Source of the DNA: an uncultured Wohlfahrtiimonas sp.
GTDB lineage: Bacteria; Pseudomonadota; Gammaproteobacteria; Cardiobacteriales; Wohlfahrtiimonadaceae
DNA length: 42,399 nt
Direction: 5' to 3'
NCBI GenBank assembly: GCA_947631095.1
Contig: CANRJX010000005.1
Location: 1-42,399 of the forward strand
Position numbers and translations under genes: made by a program. The notes beneath the pieces are model-generated. The model was not told the DNA's origin and did no database searches. It saw nothing but the letters and a program-made list of their open reading frames with translations. Positions within the stretch are counted from its first letter, which is position 1, and each line of letters opens with the position of its first letter. Positions 1 to 11,067 of the stretch are shown piece by piece.

Positions 1-166
1 TATGAGATATGTGATCTGCATCTCAGCTTTATGTTGGACGATTTTTAATATCTGGGTTGGCTCAATTGGCGGAAGTTTAATTGAAGGTACATTTGTTGTG
101 ATGAATGTCATCACAACTTACAGATTACGTAAATTAGTTTTGGAAGGAAAGGATCCATTTAACTGA
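1..166 (+). CDS. 3' fragment of a YgjV-like inner-membrane protein (truncated by window start)
   Basis: Open frame from the window edge to TGA at 164-166: MRYVICISALCWTIFNIWVGSIGGSLIEGTFVVMNVITTYRLRKLVLEGKDPFN*; hydrophobic, resembles the C-terminus of YgjV-type proteins. Confidence 0.5.
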   Translation, partial: MRYVICISALCWTIFNIWVGSIGGSLIEGTFVVMNVITTYRLRKLVLEGKDPFN

Positions 167-207
167 TTTACTAATAATTTTTTAGTGAATTAACTATTGT
201 AAAAGCA

Positions 208-1677
208 CTATTGCCATTCAATTTTGAAGTTAAACTCAGATAGCCACTCTTGCTCAAGTTCTAAATCCTGCTGAATGAGCGGATGATCTACCATCCATTT
301 TTCAGGAAAGGTGAGTGTGATATTTTTCTTACTATAAGTAAAATCAAATTCAGGCAAAGGTTGTGATTCACGACTGCGATGTAGTAAAACAGAAATGCGC
401 AGAATTAATGTGAGTGGAATTACGAAATCAGGCAGGTATTCAAAGTCATCTAAATTAAATCTACGTTTGTGATTATATAAGATTGTTGCAATAATTTTTT
501 GATCCGTTCTGCTGAAACCATCTAAGTCCGCATGTTCTATTAAATAAGCACTATGCTTATAGTGTCGATGATAAGAGATGGCCAATCCAATTTCGTGTAG
601 CAATGAAGCCCAGCTTAAATATCTTTGCGGGCTGGTTAATTGTTTGGTTGATAGATCAATTTTGTTAGCCATGTATAACGAAGTTGTTTCTACACGTTTG
701 GCTTGTTCTATGTTTGCACCAAAACGATGCACCAAACTTTCAATCGTTAAATCACGCATGTCTTCTTTATGAATTCGTCCCAATAGATCAAGAATAATGC
801 CTTCACGTAAAGCGGTATCTACGGGCTGAATCACATCTAAGTTAAACTTAACCATGATCGCTTTAAGAATTAATAAACCACCACAAATGACTCGAGCTCG
901 CTCAGCTGATAAATCAAAACGTCTTTCGATCGCTTTAACTGTTGCAAGGGAAATGAGGATTTTTAACAGTTGCTGTAATGATGCAACTGTAATGCCATCA
1001 TTACCTAAATCTTCTTGTTCAATCATCTCTCCAAGTGTTTTAATCGTGCCTGAAGCGCCAAAGTATTGGCATGGATGATCAGTTAGATGTGCATTAAAAG
1101 GTAAGAGTTCATTTTCTAAAAATAGGCATGCAGCTTGGACTTGTTTTTTAGAGATTTTATCATCTGTAAAAAATTGCTTAGATAAACGAACACAACCCAT
1201 TTCTAAGCTACTAGAACGCAAAATTTTATCTTTATCACCTAAGACTAGTTCAGTACTACCACCACCGATATCTATGACTAGAGCCAATTGATCGTGTAGG
1301 TCAACATATTGAATAACGCCCAAATAAATTAAGCGTGCCTCTTCTTTGCCTGAGATGATTTCGATCGGTACACCAAGTGCAGCTTCTGCTTCTTGTATAA
1401 AGGTTTTATCTTTAAGTTGGCGAAGTGTATTTGTTCCAACGACACGTATATTCTTACGATCAATTTCAGCTAGCCTTTCGCCAAATTGCGCAAGGCAAGA
1501 AAGTGCTTTTTGTTTAACTTCTTCATGTATGCGCTTATCAGGTGTTAATCCGTAAGCCAATTGCACCATGCTTTTCATACGGTCGATTACCACTAATCGA
1601 CCATTATCTTCTTGAACAATAGCTAAATGAAAACTATTAGAGCCTAAATCAACAACACCTAATATTTTCTCATCCAT
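208..1677 (-). CDS. ppx: Ppx/GppA family exopolyphosphatase / pppGpp phosphohydrolase
   Basis: ORF with VVDLGSNSFHLAI and DIGGGSTELVLG motifs plus a C-terminal HD-like region. Confidence 0.9.
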   Translation of the reverse strand: MDEKILGVVDLGSNSFHLAIVQEDNGRLVVIDRMKSMVQLAYGLTPDKRIHEEVKQKALSCLAQFGERLAEIDRKNIRVVGTNTLRQLKDKTFIQEAEAALGVPIEIISGKEEARLIYLGVIQYVDLHDQLALVIDIGGGSTELVLGDKDKILRSSSLEMGCVRLSKQFFTDDKISKKQVQAACLFLENELLPFNAHLTDHPCQYFGASGTIKTLGEMIEQEDLGNDGITVASLQQLLKILISLATVKAIERRFDLSAERARVICGGLLILKAIMVKFNLDVIQPVDTALREGIILDLLGRIHKEDMRDLTIESLVHRFGANIEQAKRVETTSLYMANKIDLSTKQLTSPQRYLSWASLLHEIGLAISYHRHYKHSAYLIEHADLDGFSRTDQKIIATILYNHKRRFNLDDFEYLPDFVIPLTLILRISVLLHRSRESQPLPEFDFTYSKKNITLTFPEKWMVDHPLIQQDLELEQEWLSEFNFKIEWQ

Positions 1678-1697
1678 ACAGTTTTGTCCTTTTATTA

Positions 1698-2495
1698 TTA
1701 TCTTTTTGAGAATAATTTATTAGCTAATATTGCAAACTCTTGTACTGATAACTTTTCTGCGCGTAATGAAGGATCGATGCCACATTCTTCCAATTCTTCT
1801 TGGCTAAACATAGGTTTTAAGTTGTTGCGTAATGTTTTGCGTTTCATTGAAAAAGCACATTTTACAACATCAAAAAACGCTTCATCAGATTCAATCCCAA
1901 AAGGATCACTTTCATAAGGAACTAATCGCACGAATTGACTCATCACTTTTGGCGCAGGATTGAATGCAGTCGGAGGAATTGTAATTAATGGAATCACTTG
2001 GCAATAACGTTGTACCATTACTGATAAGCGGCCATATTCGCTATCATCAGGCGTTGCTGCCATTCGATCAATCACTTCTTTTTGTAGCATGAAGTGCATA
2101 TCTTTAATTACATCAGCCACAGAAAGTAAATGAAAAATAATCGGGGTAGAGATGTTATATGGCAGATTACCAACTATTCTTAACTTGCGGTCATCAGTTT
2201 TAAGCGAACGAAAGTCAACCGTTAAAACATCTTGATGAATAATCGTAAGATTCTTTAGTTCAGATAAAATGGGAATTAAATCACGATCTAGCTCAATGAC
2301 AGTTAATTCATTAACCGTTGTGAGAATCGGGCGAGTTAAAGCACCTAAACCAGGACCTATTTCGATCATATGATCATCAGGTTTGGCATGAATGCTTTGA
2401 AACAGTTTAATGATTAGAGGGTAGTCAATTAAAAAATTTTGACCAAAACGTTTGCGCGCCTGGTGTTGGCGCACGAGTTGTAAATATTCATTCAT
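1698..2495 (-). CDS. rsmA: 16S rRNA (adenine1518-N6/adenine1519-N6)-dimethyltransferase
   Basis: KRFGQNFLID, EIGPGLGALT and GNLPYNISTPI motifs of KsgA/RsmA. Confidence 0.95.
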   Translation of the reverse strand: MNEYLQLVRQHQARKRFGQNFLIDYPLIIKLFQSIHAKPDDHMIEIGPGLGALTRPILTTVNELTVIELDRDLIPILSELKNLTIIHQDVLTVDFRSLKTDDRKLRIVGNLPYNISTPIIFHLLSVADVIKDMHFMLQKEVIDRMAATPDDSEYGRLSVMVQRYCQVIPLITIPPTAFNPAPKVMSQFVRLVPYESDPFGIESDEAFFDVVKCAFSMKRKTLRNNLKPMFSQEELEECGIDPSLRAEKLSVQEFAILANKLFSKR

Positions 2496-2500
2496 GACTG

Positions 2501-3478
2501 TTATGGTCGTCTCTCTATGTATACATCGGCTAACATTTTATCTTGCCAAATGCTGAATTGTTGTGCAGCTTTTTTGCGATAGTAATAATCGCGAGCCAAG
2601 TTTTTCATTTGTGATTCGTCAGGCAGGCCAACTTTTTTATCTTCCACACGAATAATGTGGTAGCCAAATGGTGTACGAACTGGTTTGCTTGTTTCGCCAG
2701 GTTTTAAGTTAAACATGACTTTTTCAAATTCTGGTACTAATTGTCCTGGTGCAACCCAGCCAATTTCACCACCTTTCGCGGCTGAAATAGGATCTTGTGA
2801 TTGTGCTTTGGCAATATCTTCAAAGCCTTCACCTGCGGTTAATCGTTCATGCAATCTATCAATGCGTAACTTTGCTTCTTTTTCAGTCACATCATTATCA
2901 ACACGAATCAGAACATGTTTGACTTTCACATTAGGTGTTTTACTTTGAGCAATTTCATTTTTTAGTTTTTGAAATTCATCTGAGCGCATGTAAATATCAA
3001 CTTCGTTATCAGTCACACGTACAGTGCGCATTAATTGATTACGTAATTCAGCTGACATCATTTGTTTACGAATATTGTCTTTAAATTGCTCAAAAGGAAC
3101 ACCTTCGTAACGTAAATATTCTCGTAAATCCGCAACAGATGCACCATTTCTTGCAGCAATATCTTGAATCGCTTCATTAACGGCCATGTCAGGAATATCT
3201 ATGCCCATATTTTGTGCAAAATCTTCCATGATTTTATTAATGGCCAAAACTTTTACAACTTCTTCTTGAATTGCTTGGTCACTTAGACCTGATCCGCGGT
3301 ATTGTGCACGAGCCTGTGAGAGAGCAGAATTATATTCTTGACGGGTGATTGCATGGGTATCAACGATTAAAGCAATTTGGTCTGTACCGCGAGCAGATTG
3401 TGCGTTTCCTATTATTGCAAAGGAGGTGAAGCATAGTAATGATAACGGCAATAATATCGAAAGCTTTTTACGTGCCAT
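2501..3478 (-). CDS. surA: SurA-like periplasmic peptidyl-prolyl isomerase/chaperone with one parvulin domain
   Basis: Signal peptide, SurA N-terminal-like domain, one parvulin domain (VKHVLIRVDN...GGEIGWVAPGQLVPEFE...TPFGYHIIRVEDKK); adjacent to rsmA. Confidence 0.85.
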   Translation of the reverse strand: MARKKLSILLPLSLLCFTSFAIIGNAQSARGTDQIALIVDTHAITRQEYNSALSQARAQYRGSGLSDQAIQEEVVKVLAINKIMEDFAQNMGIDIPDMAVNEAIQDIAARNGASVADLREYLRYEGVPFEQFKDNIRKQMMSAELRNQLMRTVRVTDNEVDIYMRSDEFQKLKNEIAQSKTPNVKVKHVLIRVDNDVTEKEAKLRIDRLHERLTAGEGFEDIAKAQSQDPISAAKGGEIGWVAPGQLVPEFEKVMFNLKPGETSKPVRTPFGYHIIRVEDKKVGLPDESQMKNLARDYYYRKKAAQQFSIWQDKMLADVYIERRP

Positions 3479-3590
3479 ACAAAATCCTTCTTATTTATAA
3501 ATATTAAGTGAAATAAATGTTGGTAATTATACTAGTAATTAAGGAATAGTAATGCAATTATTTTATATATACTATAAAATGGCCTGATTC

Positions 3591-3611
3591 GGGCGTGACG
3601 ACGCCCTTTTT
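3591..3611 (+). terminator. Intrinsic-terminator-like hairpin in the proQ 5' region
   Basis: GGGCGT-GACG-ACGCCC followed by TTTTT, downstream of AT-rich promoter-like sequence and about 40-60 nt upstream of the proQ start. Confidence 0.6.
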
Positions 3612-3649
3612 AATTCATTTTTTATTATATTTTACAATTGCTTAATGTC

Positions 3650-4309
3650 ATGACAGAAGAAAAAGAAAACTTAATGGATACAACTGAAATTATCGAATCA
3701 ACTGTTGAAACAGTAGAGAACCAAGCTCAATCTAAGCGTGAAAAAATAAAACAGAAGCAGCAAGCTGCGAATGAGTTATTGGCTCGCTTATCAGTTGAGT
3801 ATCCTAATGTATTCCCTAAAGCAGGACAAGGCAGGGCGGTACCATTAGCAATTGGTTTACATAAAGTACTGCAACCAATTGTTGCTGAGTGGGGATTCAA
3901 CTCAATGATATTGCGTGCGGCAATGTTTAATTACACTCGCCAATTGCGCTATCAAAACGCTTTATTATATGCTTCGCATCGTTTAAATCTTGATGGCACG
4001 CAAGCTGAAGAGATTACTCAAGAGCAGAAAGAAGCAGCTAAGGCTGAAATTGCGAAAATCGAAGAGTGGTTGGCGAAGAATAAGCCTGAAAAAGCTCAGC
4101 GTTTAACTGAGAAAAAAGCTCAGTTTGCAGAGAAAAAGCAAGCAAGACCTTCTAAGCCAAAACATAAATCAAAACCACAAGGTGACAAACCTTTTGTGAA
4201 AAAAGATCCTAAAATTGCACAAGAACGCATTGAGAAAACGGTTGAGTCTACACCTAAAAATCTTGATGAAAAAATGCAAGGTCTTTTATCTAAATTTAAT
4301 CAGCACTAA
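3650..4309 (+). CDS. proQ: ProQ/FinO-domain RNA chaperone
   Basis: FinO/ProQ core ([32 protein letters not shown]...[19 protein letters not shown]) with a basic linker; start likely ATG 3650 or 3674 rather than TTG 3638. Confidence 0.85.
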   Translation: MTEEKENLMDTTEIIESTVETVENQAQSKREKIKQKQQAANELLARLSVEYPNVFPKAGQGRAVPLAIGLHKVLQPIVAEWGFNSMILRAAMFNYTRQLRYQNALLYASHRLNLDGTQAEEITQEQKEAAKAEIAKIEEWLAKNKPEKAQRLTEKKAQFAEKKQARPSKPKHKSKPQGDKPFVKKDPKIAQERIEKTVESTPKNLDEKMQGLLSKFNQH

Positions 4310-4320
4310 GTTTAAAATCA

Positions 4321-6027
4321 ATGAAAAATATCATAGCATCAGCATTACATACTGCCGTTCAAACATTGAATAGCAATGAAAATCTTAATATTCCTGCCGA
4401 TAAAATCGGATTAAGCATTGAGCGCACACGAGATGTTGCGCATGGTGACTTTGCAAGTAATTTAGCAATGATGTTGGCTCGTGAGTTGAAAAGCTCACCG
4501 AGGCAAATTGCTGAAAAATTAATCGCAGCTTTACCAGTCGATCCTTTAATTGAAAAAGTTGAGATTGCTGGTGCTGGATTTATGAATTTTACATTAAGTA
4601 AAAGTGCATATTTCAATGAATTAAATGAAGTTGTTACACAGCAAGAAAAATATGGTCATAACAATGATGCAAATGGCGTAAAGGTGCAAGTGGAATTTGT
4701 TTCTGCTAACCCTACTGGCCCACTGCATGTTGGTCATGGTCGCGGTGCAGCTGTTGGTGACTCTTTAGCACGCATCATGGCTGCGAATGGTTATGATGTA
4801 ACAAAAGAGTTTTATTATAACGATGCAGGTGCTCAGATTGATAATCTGACATTGTCAGTGAAATCACGTATTGATGGTGTTGAACCTGATGATGCTTCGT
4901 GGCCAGCTGATGGCTATCGTGGTGATTATATTATTGAAATCGCTAAAGATTTTTTGGCTAAAAAAACAGTAATTGCTGATGATCGTAGTATTGTTGCCTC
5001 TGGTGATCCAAATGATTTGGAAAATATTCGTGAATTTGCAGTTGCTTATTTACGTCATGAACAAGATTTAGATCTACAAGCATTTGATGTTAAGTTTGAT
5101 AACTTTTTCTTGGAATCATCTGTTTATAAAGATGGTTCTGTAGATGCAACAGTTGAATTATTAACAAAAAATGGTTTTACGTACGAAGAAGATGGTGCTT
5201 TATGGTTAAGAACCACTGATTTCGGCGATGATAAAGATCGTGTTATGCGTAAAAAAGAAGGGGGTTATACGTACTTTGTGCCAGACGTGGCTTATCATCG
5301 CAACAAGTGGGAGCGCGGATTTAAGCGCGTTGTGAATGAGCAAGGTGCTGATCATCACGGAACAATTGCTCGTGTAAGAGCAGGGCTTCAGGCGTTGGAT
5401 ATTGGTATTCCAAAAGGATGGCCAGATTACGTATTGCATCAAATGGTATTAGTAATGCGTGATGGTCAAGAGGTTAAAATTTCAAAGCGTGCAGGAAGTT
5501 ATGTGACGTTAAGAGATTTAATTGATGAAGTGGGTAAAGATGCCACTCGTTATTTCTTGGTTGCTCGTAAGCCTGACTCACAATTGCAGTTTGATATTGA
5601 TTTAGCGCGCAGTCAGTCTTCAGAAAATCCAGTTTATTATATTCAATATGCGCATGCTCGTATTTGCTCATTGCTAGAAGAAAATAGTAAATCAAATGCT
5701 TTGGATTTAAATGCCGCTAAAGAAAATTTAAATCTCTTAGAGAGTATCGCAGAGTATGATTTAATGCGTGTTATTTCTCGTTTTCCTGAAGTTGTTGTGT
5801 CTGCAAATAGTAATAATGCACCGCATTTAATCGCAGCATATTTGCAAGAGTTAGCGGGATCTGTTCATAGTTATTACAATGCTAAGGATGAAAATGGTAA
5901 AGCGATTCGTATATTAACGGATGACAAGGCTTTACAGGATGCAAAACTATATTTGCTGTTCTCAGCTAAACAAGTAATTGCAAATGGTTTGTATTTATTG
6001 GGATTAAGTGCGCCTAATAAAATGTAA
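4321..6027 (+). CDS. argS: Arginyl-tRNA synthetase
   Basis: [24 protein letters not shown] (HIGH-type) and [11 protein letters not shown]-like (KISKRAG) motifs. Confidence 0.97.
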   Translation: MKNIIASALHTAVQTLNSNENLNIPADKIGLSIERTRDVAHGDFASNLAMMLARELKSSPRQIAEKLIAALPVDPLIEKVEIAGAGFMNFTLSKSAYFNELNEVVTQQEKYGHNNDANGVKVQVEFVSANPTGPLHVGHGRGAAVGDSLARIMAANGYDVTKEFYYNDAGAQIDNLTLSVKSRIDGVEPDDASWPADGYRGDYIIEIAKDFLAKKTVIADDRSIVASGDPNDLENIREFAVAYLRHEQDLDLQAFDVKFDNFFLESSVYKDGSVDATVELLTKNGFTYEEDGALWLRTTDFGDDKDRVMRKKEGGYTYFVPDVAYHRNKWERGFKRVVNEQGADHHGTIARVRAGLQALDIGIPKGWPDYVLHQMVLVMRDGQEVKISKRAGSYVTLRDLIDEVGKDATRYFLVARKPDSQLQFDIDLARSQSSENPVYYIQYAHARICSLLEENSKSNALDLNAAKENLNLLESIAEYDLMRVISRFPEVVVSANSNNAPHLIAAYLQELAGSVHSYYNAKDENGKAIRILTDDKALQDAKLYLLFSAKQVIANGLYLLGLSAPNKM

Positions 6028-6039
6028 TTGATAGGTTAT

Positions 6040-6780
6040 ATGGCAAAAAAGTATTTCCAAGCGAAAAAGTATACCAATAATCCTTTAGCTATGATTGGAA
6101 AAAAGCATCCTAATTCTAGAAAAAATAGAATTATTGCTATTTGTGTCGTACTATTTTTCACTGTTATGGCTGCTTCAGCTGGTGTGACATATTTAACCAA
6201 TATGTTTAAAGAGAAAGCTGAAGTTGCCGCTGAAAAAAAAGAAGAGAGACAAAAGGCTAAAGAACCACCGGTTAAAAAAGTGGTTAAACCTTTATCTGAT
6301 GAAGCTTTTAAAGGTGAAAAAGAATATAATTTTTACACTCAATTAGAAGAGCGTTCATTCATGATTGGTGGTGAAGATCGATTTGGTGGTATAGCATTAG
6401 ATAATATACATGAGCCACCTAAGATCACTTTAGAAAGCGCTACTCAATCTGCGGTTTCTACTGTGCAAAATGAAATAGTGAAAAATACTTATCCTGATAT
6501 GGCGCCGCTTGTATTAGAGAGTACAAAGCAGAGCGATGTTGTCGTTAAAAATAATGAGTTAAGAGCCCTTCAAGTTGGTAGTTTTACTCACAAGAAAGAT
6601 GCTGAAAAACATCAGAAAAAATTAGAAAGTTATGGTTTTGCTTCAAAGATTTTACAAGCTAAAAATTCACAGCAACAAACATTGTATCGTGTGTATTTAG
6701 GGCCATTTTCTGGTAAAGAAATGAGTACTGTTAAGGCTAAGTTGAATGAATTAGGTATTAATCATTTTGAAGTGAAATAA
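6040..6780 (+). CDS. SPOR-domain protein, FtsN-like
   Basis: Single N-terminal TM helix, Lys/Glu-rich linker, C-terminal SPOR domain (ALQVGSFTHKKDAEKHQKKLESYGF...YRVYLGPF); follows argS as ftsN-like genes often do. Confidence 0.8.
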   Translation: MAKKYFQAKKYTNNPLAMIGKKHPNSRKNRIIAICVVLFFTVMAASAGVTYLTNMFKEKAEVAAEKKEERQKAKEPPVKKVVKPLSDEAFKGEKEYNFYTQLEERSFMIGGEDRFGGIALDNIHEPPKITLESATQSAVSTVQNEIVKNTYPDMAPLVLESTKQSDVVVKNNELRALQVGSFTHKKDAEKHQKKLESYGFASKILQAKNSQQQTLYRVYLGPFSGKEMSTVKAKLNELGINHFEVK

Positions 6781-6849
6781 ATAGTCTTAATGTGAGTTTC
6801 TTTTGAAAATCTAGTATAGTGTCTGTCAGTTTTTAAGTAAGGAATGATT

Positions 6850-7386
6850 ATGGCGCGTGGAATTAATAAGGTTATTTTGTTAGGTCATCTAGGAAGAGAT
6901 CCAGAAGTAAAATATATGCCTAATGGTAATGCTGTTGCAAATATTACGATTGCAACATCAGAAAGCTGGAAAGATAAGAATACAGGGCAGCAGCAAGATA
7001 GAACTGAATGGCATCGTGTTGTAATTTTTGGAAAATTGGCAGAGATTGCAGGTCAGTACTTAAAAAAAGGTTCGTTGGTGTATATTGAAGGTCAATTGCA
7101 AACACGTAAATGGCAAGATCAATCTGGACAAGACCGTTATACAACAGAAATTGTTGTAAATATGCAAGGTACGATGCAGATGCTTGATCGCAAAGGTTCT
7201 GGAGATAATTCTGATTTTGGTGGTGGTTCTCAAGATTATGGATATCAAGGTCAGCAGCAGCCTCAAGCACAGCAGCAATCACAACAGTTTAATCAAGGTA
7301 TGCCAAATCAACAACAATCAATGAATAATAGAGCGGCGCAACCTCAACCTACATTTGATGATTTTGAGGATGATATTCCATTTTAG
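6850..7386 (+). CDS. ssb: Single-stranded DNA-binding protein
   Basis: [47 protein letters not shown]-rich linker and acidic tail [15 protein letters not shown] upstream. Confidence 0.97.
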   Translation: MARGINKVILLGHLGRDPEVKYMPNGNAVANITIATSESWKDKNTGQQQDRTEWHRVVIFGKLAEIAGQYLKKGSLVYIEGQLQTRKWQDQSGQDRYTTEIVVNMQGTMQMLDRKGSGDNSDFGGGSQDYGYQGQQQPQAQQQSQQFNQGMPNQQQSMNNRAAQPQPTFDDFEDDIPF

Positions 7387-7425
7387 GAGTAAGTCTCAAA
7401 GTAGATGTAAAGTGATTGAACAAAA

Positions 7426-7450
7426 GCCCTCATTGATCGAGGGCTTTTTT
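7426..7450 (+). terminator. Intrinsic terminator after ssb
   Basis: GCCCTC-ATTGATC-GAGGGC + TTTTTT. Confidence 0.8.
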
Positions 7451-7509
7451 GAATAAGTTTTAAGAGAGCATTAAATATGATTTAAAGATTTATAGATAGG
7501 AGAATCTGA

Positions 7510-8640
7510 ATGGTAAAACACACACAACCTGCTGTAGAAAAACATGGAACGCGTCATAAAGAATATGCTGTTGTTTTAGCTGTAGCAGTTATTATTTTTG
7601 ATGTGGTGTTTGGAAAAACCGCATCAACCCCATTTTTAGTTTTAATTAATTTAATATCATTGGGTGCTATTTTATACAGCGCTTTTAGTGTTGTTCGCCA
7701 TGCTGACGTCTTTGCTCATAGATTAGGAGAGCCGTACGGATCTTTAATTCTCAGCTTGTCCGTTGTTATTTTAGAAGTCAGTTTGATTACAGCGGTTATG
7801 ACTTCAGGCGGTTCTCCTGAAAGTAATGGTGGTGTAAGTCCTTATGCAACTTTAATGAGGGATACATTGTATTCTTTGATCATGCTTGTTACCACAGGTT
7901 TTGTAGGTGTTTCTCTGTTGTTGGGTGGTAGAAAATTTAGAACGCAGCATGTGAATTTAGCGGGTGTTACGCAGTATTTAACAGCGATTATTCCATTAGT
8001 TTTTATCGTGCTTATTCTTCCTAGTGTATTACCTTCGAGTACTTATTCAACTGGTCAGTTATTTATAGTCGCATTTTTATCTGCGGCTTTATATGCAGTA
8101 TTTTTGATTATTCAGACTAAGACCCATCAAAATTTATTCATATATGAACATGAAGATCAAGATGAGGATCATGAGGGTATTCCATCGCCACGTTCTAATT
8201 TATGGCATGGTGTTTGGTTGATCGTGCATTTGGTTTCTGTTGTTGCAATTACAAAAGTAGATGCAGGTCCATTAGAAACTTTATTGGGTAATTTGAATGC
8301 GCCGCAAGCGTTAACAGGATTAATAGTTGCGATCTTGATTTTTGCACCAGAAGGTTTGGCTGCTATTCGTGCTGTATTGGCGAATGATTTGCAAAGAGCG
8401 ATCAATATGTATTTTGGTTCTGTATTGGCGACAATCTCATTGACTGTTCCTGCTGTTGTTATTATTTCTGTATTAACAGGGCATTCGATTACACTTGGTT
8501 TAGAGATGGTTGATATGATGCTGTTAATTGGTATCTTCATACTTTGCCAGGCAACATTTGCTAGTGGAAGAACCAATCAGGTAGATGGTGTTGCGCATCT
8601 TGTGATTTTTGGCGCATATATTATGTTGGTCTTAGGCTAA
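7510..8640 (+). CDS. ChaA-like calcium/proton (cation/H+) antiporter
   Basis: CaCA-family topology with EPYGSLILSLSVVILEVSLI and FAPEGLAAIRA motifs, acidic HEHDQDEDHEG-type loop. Confidence 0.85.
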   Translation: MVKHTQPAVEKHGTRHKEYAVVLAVAVIIFDVVFGKTASTPFLVLINLISLGAILYSAFSVVRHADVFAHRLGEPYGSLILSLSVVILEVSLITAVMTSGGSPESNGGVSPYATLMRDTLYSLIMLVTTGFVGVSLLLGGRKFRTQHVNLAGVTQYLTAIIPLVFIVLILPSVLPSSTYSTGQLFIVAFLSAALYAVFLIIQTKTHQNLFIYEHEDQDEDHEGIPSPRSNLWHGVWLIVHLVSVVAITKVDAGPLETLLGNLNAPQALTGLIVAILIFAPEGLAAIRAVLANDLQRAINMYFGSVLATISLTVPAVVIISVLTGHSITLGLEMVDMMLLIGIFILCQATFASGRTNQVDGVAHLVIFGAYIMLVLG

Positions 8641-8654
8641 TCACGGATACTAAT

Positions 8655-8690
8655 AAAAAAGCCTGATGAAGTTATCATCAGGCTTTTTTT
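8655..8690. terminator. Bidirectional intrinsic terminator between antiporter gene and typA
   Basis: AAAAAA-GCCTGATGA-AGTTA-TCATCAGGC-TTTTTTT. Confidence 0.9.
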
Positions 8691-8706
8691 GTTCTTCAGC
8701 TAGAAA

Positions 8707-10527
8707 TTAGTCTTTAGCTGTACGTGAGAAACGTTTACGATCATTTTCAGTCAAATGTTTTTTACGTAAACGGATAGACTTAGGTGTTACTTCTACCAAT
8801 TCATCATCATCAATAAACTCAATCGCTTGCTCTAATGTCATGCGGATTGGAGGTGTCAATGTTAATGCTTCATCTGTACCAGAAGCACGCATATTTGTTA
8901 ACTGTTTAGCTTTTAATGGGTTAACAGTTAAGTCATTATCACGTGAATGAATACCAATTAATTGTCCTTCATAAACTTCTTCAGCATGACCAATGAATAA
9001 ACGACCACGATCTTGAAGGTTAAATAATGAGTATGCAGAAGCTTTACCTGTACCAATCGAGATCAATACACCATTCAAACGTTGACCTACTTCGCCTTTC
9101 TTGAAAGGACCGTAATGATCAAAGTTGTGGAACATTAAGCCTGTTCCGCTTGTTAATGTCATGAACTCAGTTTGGAATCCGATTAAACCACGAGATGGAA
9201 TTACGTATTCTAAGCGGATACGGCCTCTGCCATCTGGAACCATATTTGTTAATTCACCAAAGCGAACGCCCATTTGTTCCATGATTTTGCCTTGATGATC
9301 TTCTTCAATATCAAATGTTAAAGTTTCATAAGGTTCAACTTTTACGCCATCTTCTTCTCTGAAGATAACTTCAGGGCGGCCAACAGCCATTTCGAAGCCT
9401 TCACGACGCATAGTTTCGATTAAGATAGATAGATGGAGCTCGCCGCGACCAGAAATTTTGAAGCGATCAGGATCTTCTGTGTCTTCAACACGCAATGCTA
9501 CGTTGTGTAGTAATTCTTTTTCTAAACGCTCTTTGATTTGGCGTGAAGTTACGAATTTACCTTCTTTACCAGCAAATGGAGATGTGTTTACTTGAACTGA
9601 CATAGAAACGGTTGGTTCATCTACTTTTAATGGTGGTAATGCTTCAGGGTGCGCAGGATCACAAATAGTATCTGAGATGAATAAAGGATCAATACCTGTA
9701 AAGCAGATAATGTCACCAGCTTGTGCTGATTCAAATTCAATACGATCTAAGCCGTGGAAACCAAGAATTTTTTGAATTTTACCGTTACGTTTTTTGCCAT
9801 CAGCACCAACAATTGCTACTTGAGAGTTAGCTTTGATTTGACCACGTTGAATACGACCAACACCAATTAAACCAACATAAGAGTTGTAGTCTAATGATGA
9901 AACTTGTAATTGGAATGGTGCATCAATTTCAACGTTAGGTGCATCTACATGCTCGATGATTGCTTCGAATAATGTAGTCATGTCACCATCGCGGACATCA
10001 GGTGTTAAACCTGCAAAGCCACTTAAGCCAGATGCATAAATTACAGGGAAGTCTAATTGTTCTTCAGTTGCGCCTAATTTGTCGAATAAATCAAAAGTTT
10101 GATCTAACACCCAGTCAGGACGAGCACCAGGGCGATCAATTTTGTTGATGACAACGATTGGTTTAAAGCCCATAGCAAATGCTTTTTGTGTCACAAAGCG
10201 AGTTTGTGGCATTGGACCTTCAACAGCGTCAACTAGCAAAAGAACAGAGTCAACCATCGATAATACGCGTTCAACTTCACCACCGAAGTCGGCATGCCCA
10301 GGTGTGTCAACAATGTTAATTCTGTAGTCGTTCCAATTGATTGCTGTGTTTTTAGCTAAGATTGTAATTCCACGTTCTTTTTCAATTGCGCCAGAATCCA
10401 TCACACGATCAGCGACTTGCGCTCTAGGATCAAATGTGCCTGATTGTTTAAGAAGTTGATTTACGAGAGTTGTTTTGCCATGATCAACATGGGCAATAAT
10501 CGCAATATTGCGTAATTTTTCGATCAC
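8707..10527 (-). CDS. typA: Ribosome-associated GTPase TypA/BipA
   Basis: [37 protein letters not shown] and full-length TypA architecture. Confidence 0.97.
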   Translation of the reverse strand: MIEKLRNIAIIAHVDHGKTTLVNQLLKQSGTFDPRAQVADRVMDSGAIEKERGITILAKNTAINWNDYRINIVDTPGHADFGGEVERVLSMVDSVLLLVDAVEGPMPQTRFVTQKAFAMGFKPIVVINKIDRPGARPDWVLDQTFDLFDKLGATEEQLDFPVIYASGLSGFAGLTPDVRDGDMTTLFEAIIEHVDAPNVEIDAPFQLQVSSLDYNSYVGLIGVGRIQRGQIKANSQVAIVGADGKKRNGKIQKILGFHGLDRIEFESAQAGDIICFTGIDPLFISDTICDPAHPEALPPLKVDEPTVSMSVQVNTSPFAGKEGKFVTSRQIKERLEKELLHNVALRVEDTEDPDRFKISGRGELHLSILIETMRREGFEMAVGRPEVIFREEDGVKVEPYETLTFDIEEDHQGKIMEQMGVRFGELTNMVPDGRGRIRLEYVIPSRGLIGFQTEFMTLTSGTGLMFHNFDHYGPFKKGEVGQRLNGVLISIGTGKASAYSLFNLQDRGRLFIGHAEEVYEGQLIGIHSRDNDLTVNPLKAKQLTNMRASGTDEALTLTPPIRMTLEQAIEFIDDDELVEVTPKSIRLRKKHLTENDRKRFSRTAKD

Positions 10528-10635
10528 TTGACTAAGTCCTTATTCAGTGAATAGTTATGAAAAAATGAGACCGCACATTTTAGCATATTTTCTGCTCAAA
10601 CTGTCAATCAATCAATAACGTACCAAGGAGAAAAA

Positions 10636-10980
10636 ATGTCTGTATATTTAATGCAACTGGATTTTAAAACGGATGGACCGTTTAAAGTACTGATGACGCA
10701 AAGCTTCAGAGAGCTGGCAGAAGATATTGCTCAGCAAGAAGGATTGCTGTGGAAAATTTGGACAGAAAATGAAGATGAAAAAAGGGCGGGTGGTTGGTAT
10801 GCATTTGAAAGCCATACCGCGTTAATGAGTTATAAAGATATGCATGCTCAACGGTTGGAAAATTTTGGTATTACGGATATTCGCTGTCAAATTTTTGAAG
10901 CTAATGTTCCGTTATCAGCCATTACGCACTTTCCTGAAACGTTGATCAGTCAAAAAAAATGTAGTGGTAACGATTATTAG
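10636..10980 (+). CDS. YdhR-family putative monooxygenase
   Basis: Small ferredoxin-like fold protein resembling YdhR (LLWKIWTENEDEKRAGGWYAFE...YKDMHAQRLENFGI); SD AAGGAG upstream. Confidence 0.8.
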   Translation: MSVYLMQLDFKTDGPFKVLMTQSFRELAEDIAQQEGLLWKIWTENEDEKRAGGWYAFESHTALMSYKDMHAQRLENFGITDIRCQIFEANVPLSAITHFPETLISQKKCSGNDY

Positions 10981-11005
10981 ATCGTTGAATCAATCATTAT
11001 CAATT

Positions 11006-11036
11006 AAAAAAGCCCCATAATAATTTATGAGGCTTT
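11006..11036. terminator. Bidirectional terminator between the YdhR-like gene and rpsU
   Basis: AAAAAAGCCCCATAA-TAA-TTTATGAGGCTTTT inverted repeat with one mismatch. Confidence 0.75.
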
Positions 11037-11067
11037 TGAAACGTTCTAGTTAGATATAAATATCCAA

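Noticed and set aside
3530-3537. TACTAGTA palindrome upstream of surA as a second TrpR box (also at ~11398)
   Set aside because: Only 8 bp and lacks the GTACTA-N6-TAGTAC spacing; at surA it overlaps a TATAAT -10 on the minus strand.
6944-7282. Two antisense ORFs (112 aa and 72 aa) over ssb
   Set aside because: Produced by the CAG/CAA-rich Gln linker read in reverse; no start context or recognisable domains.
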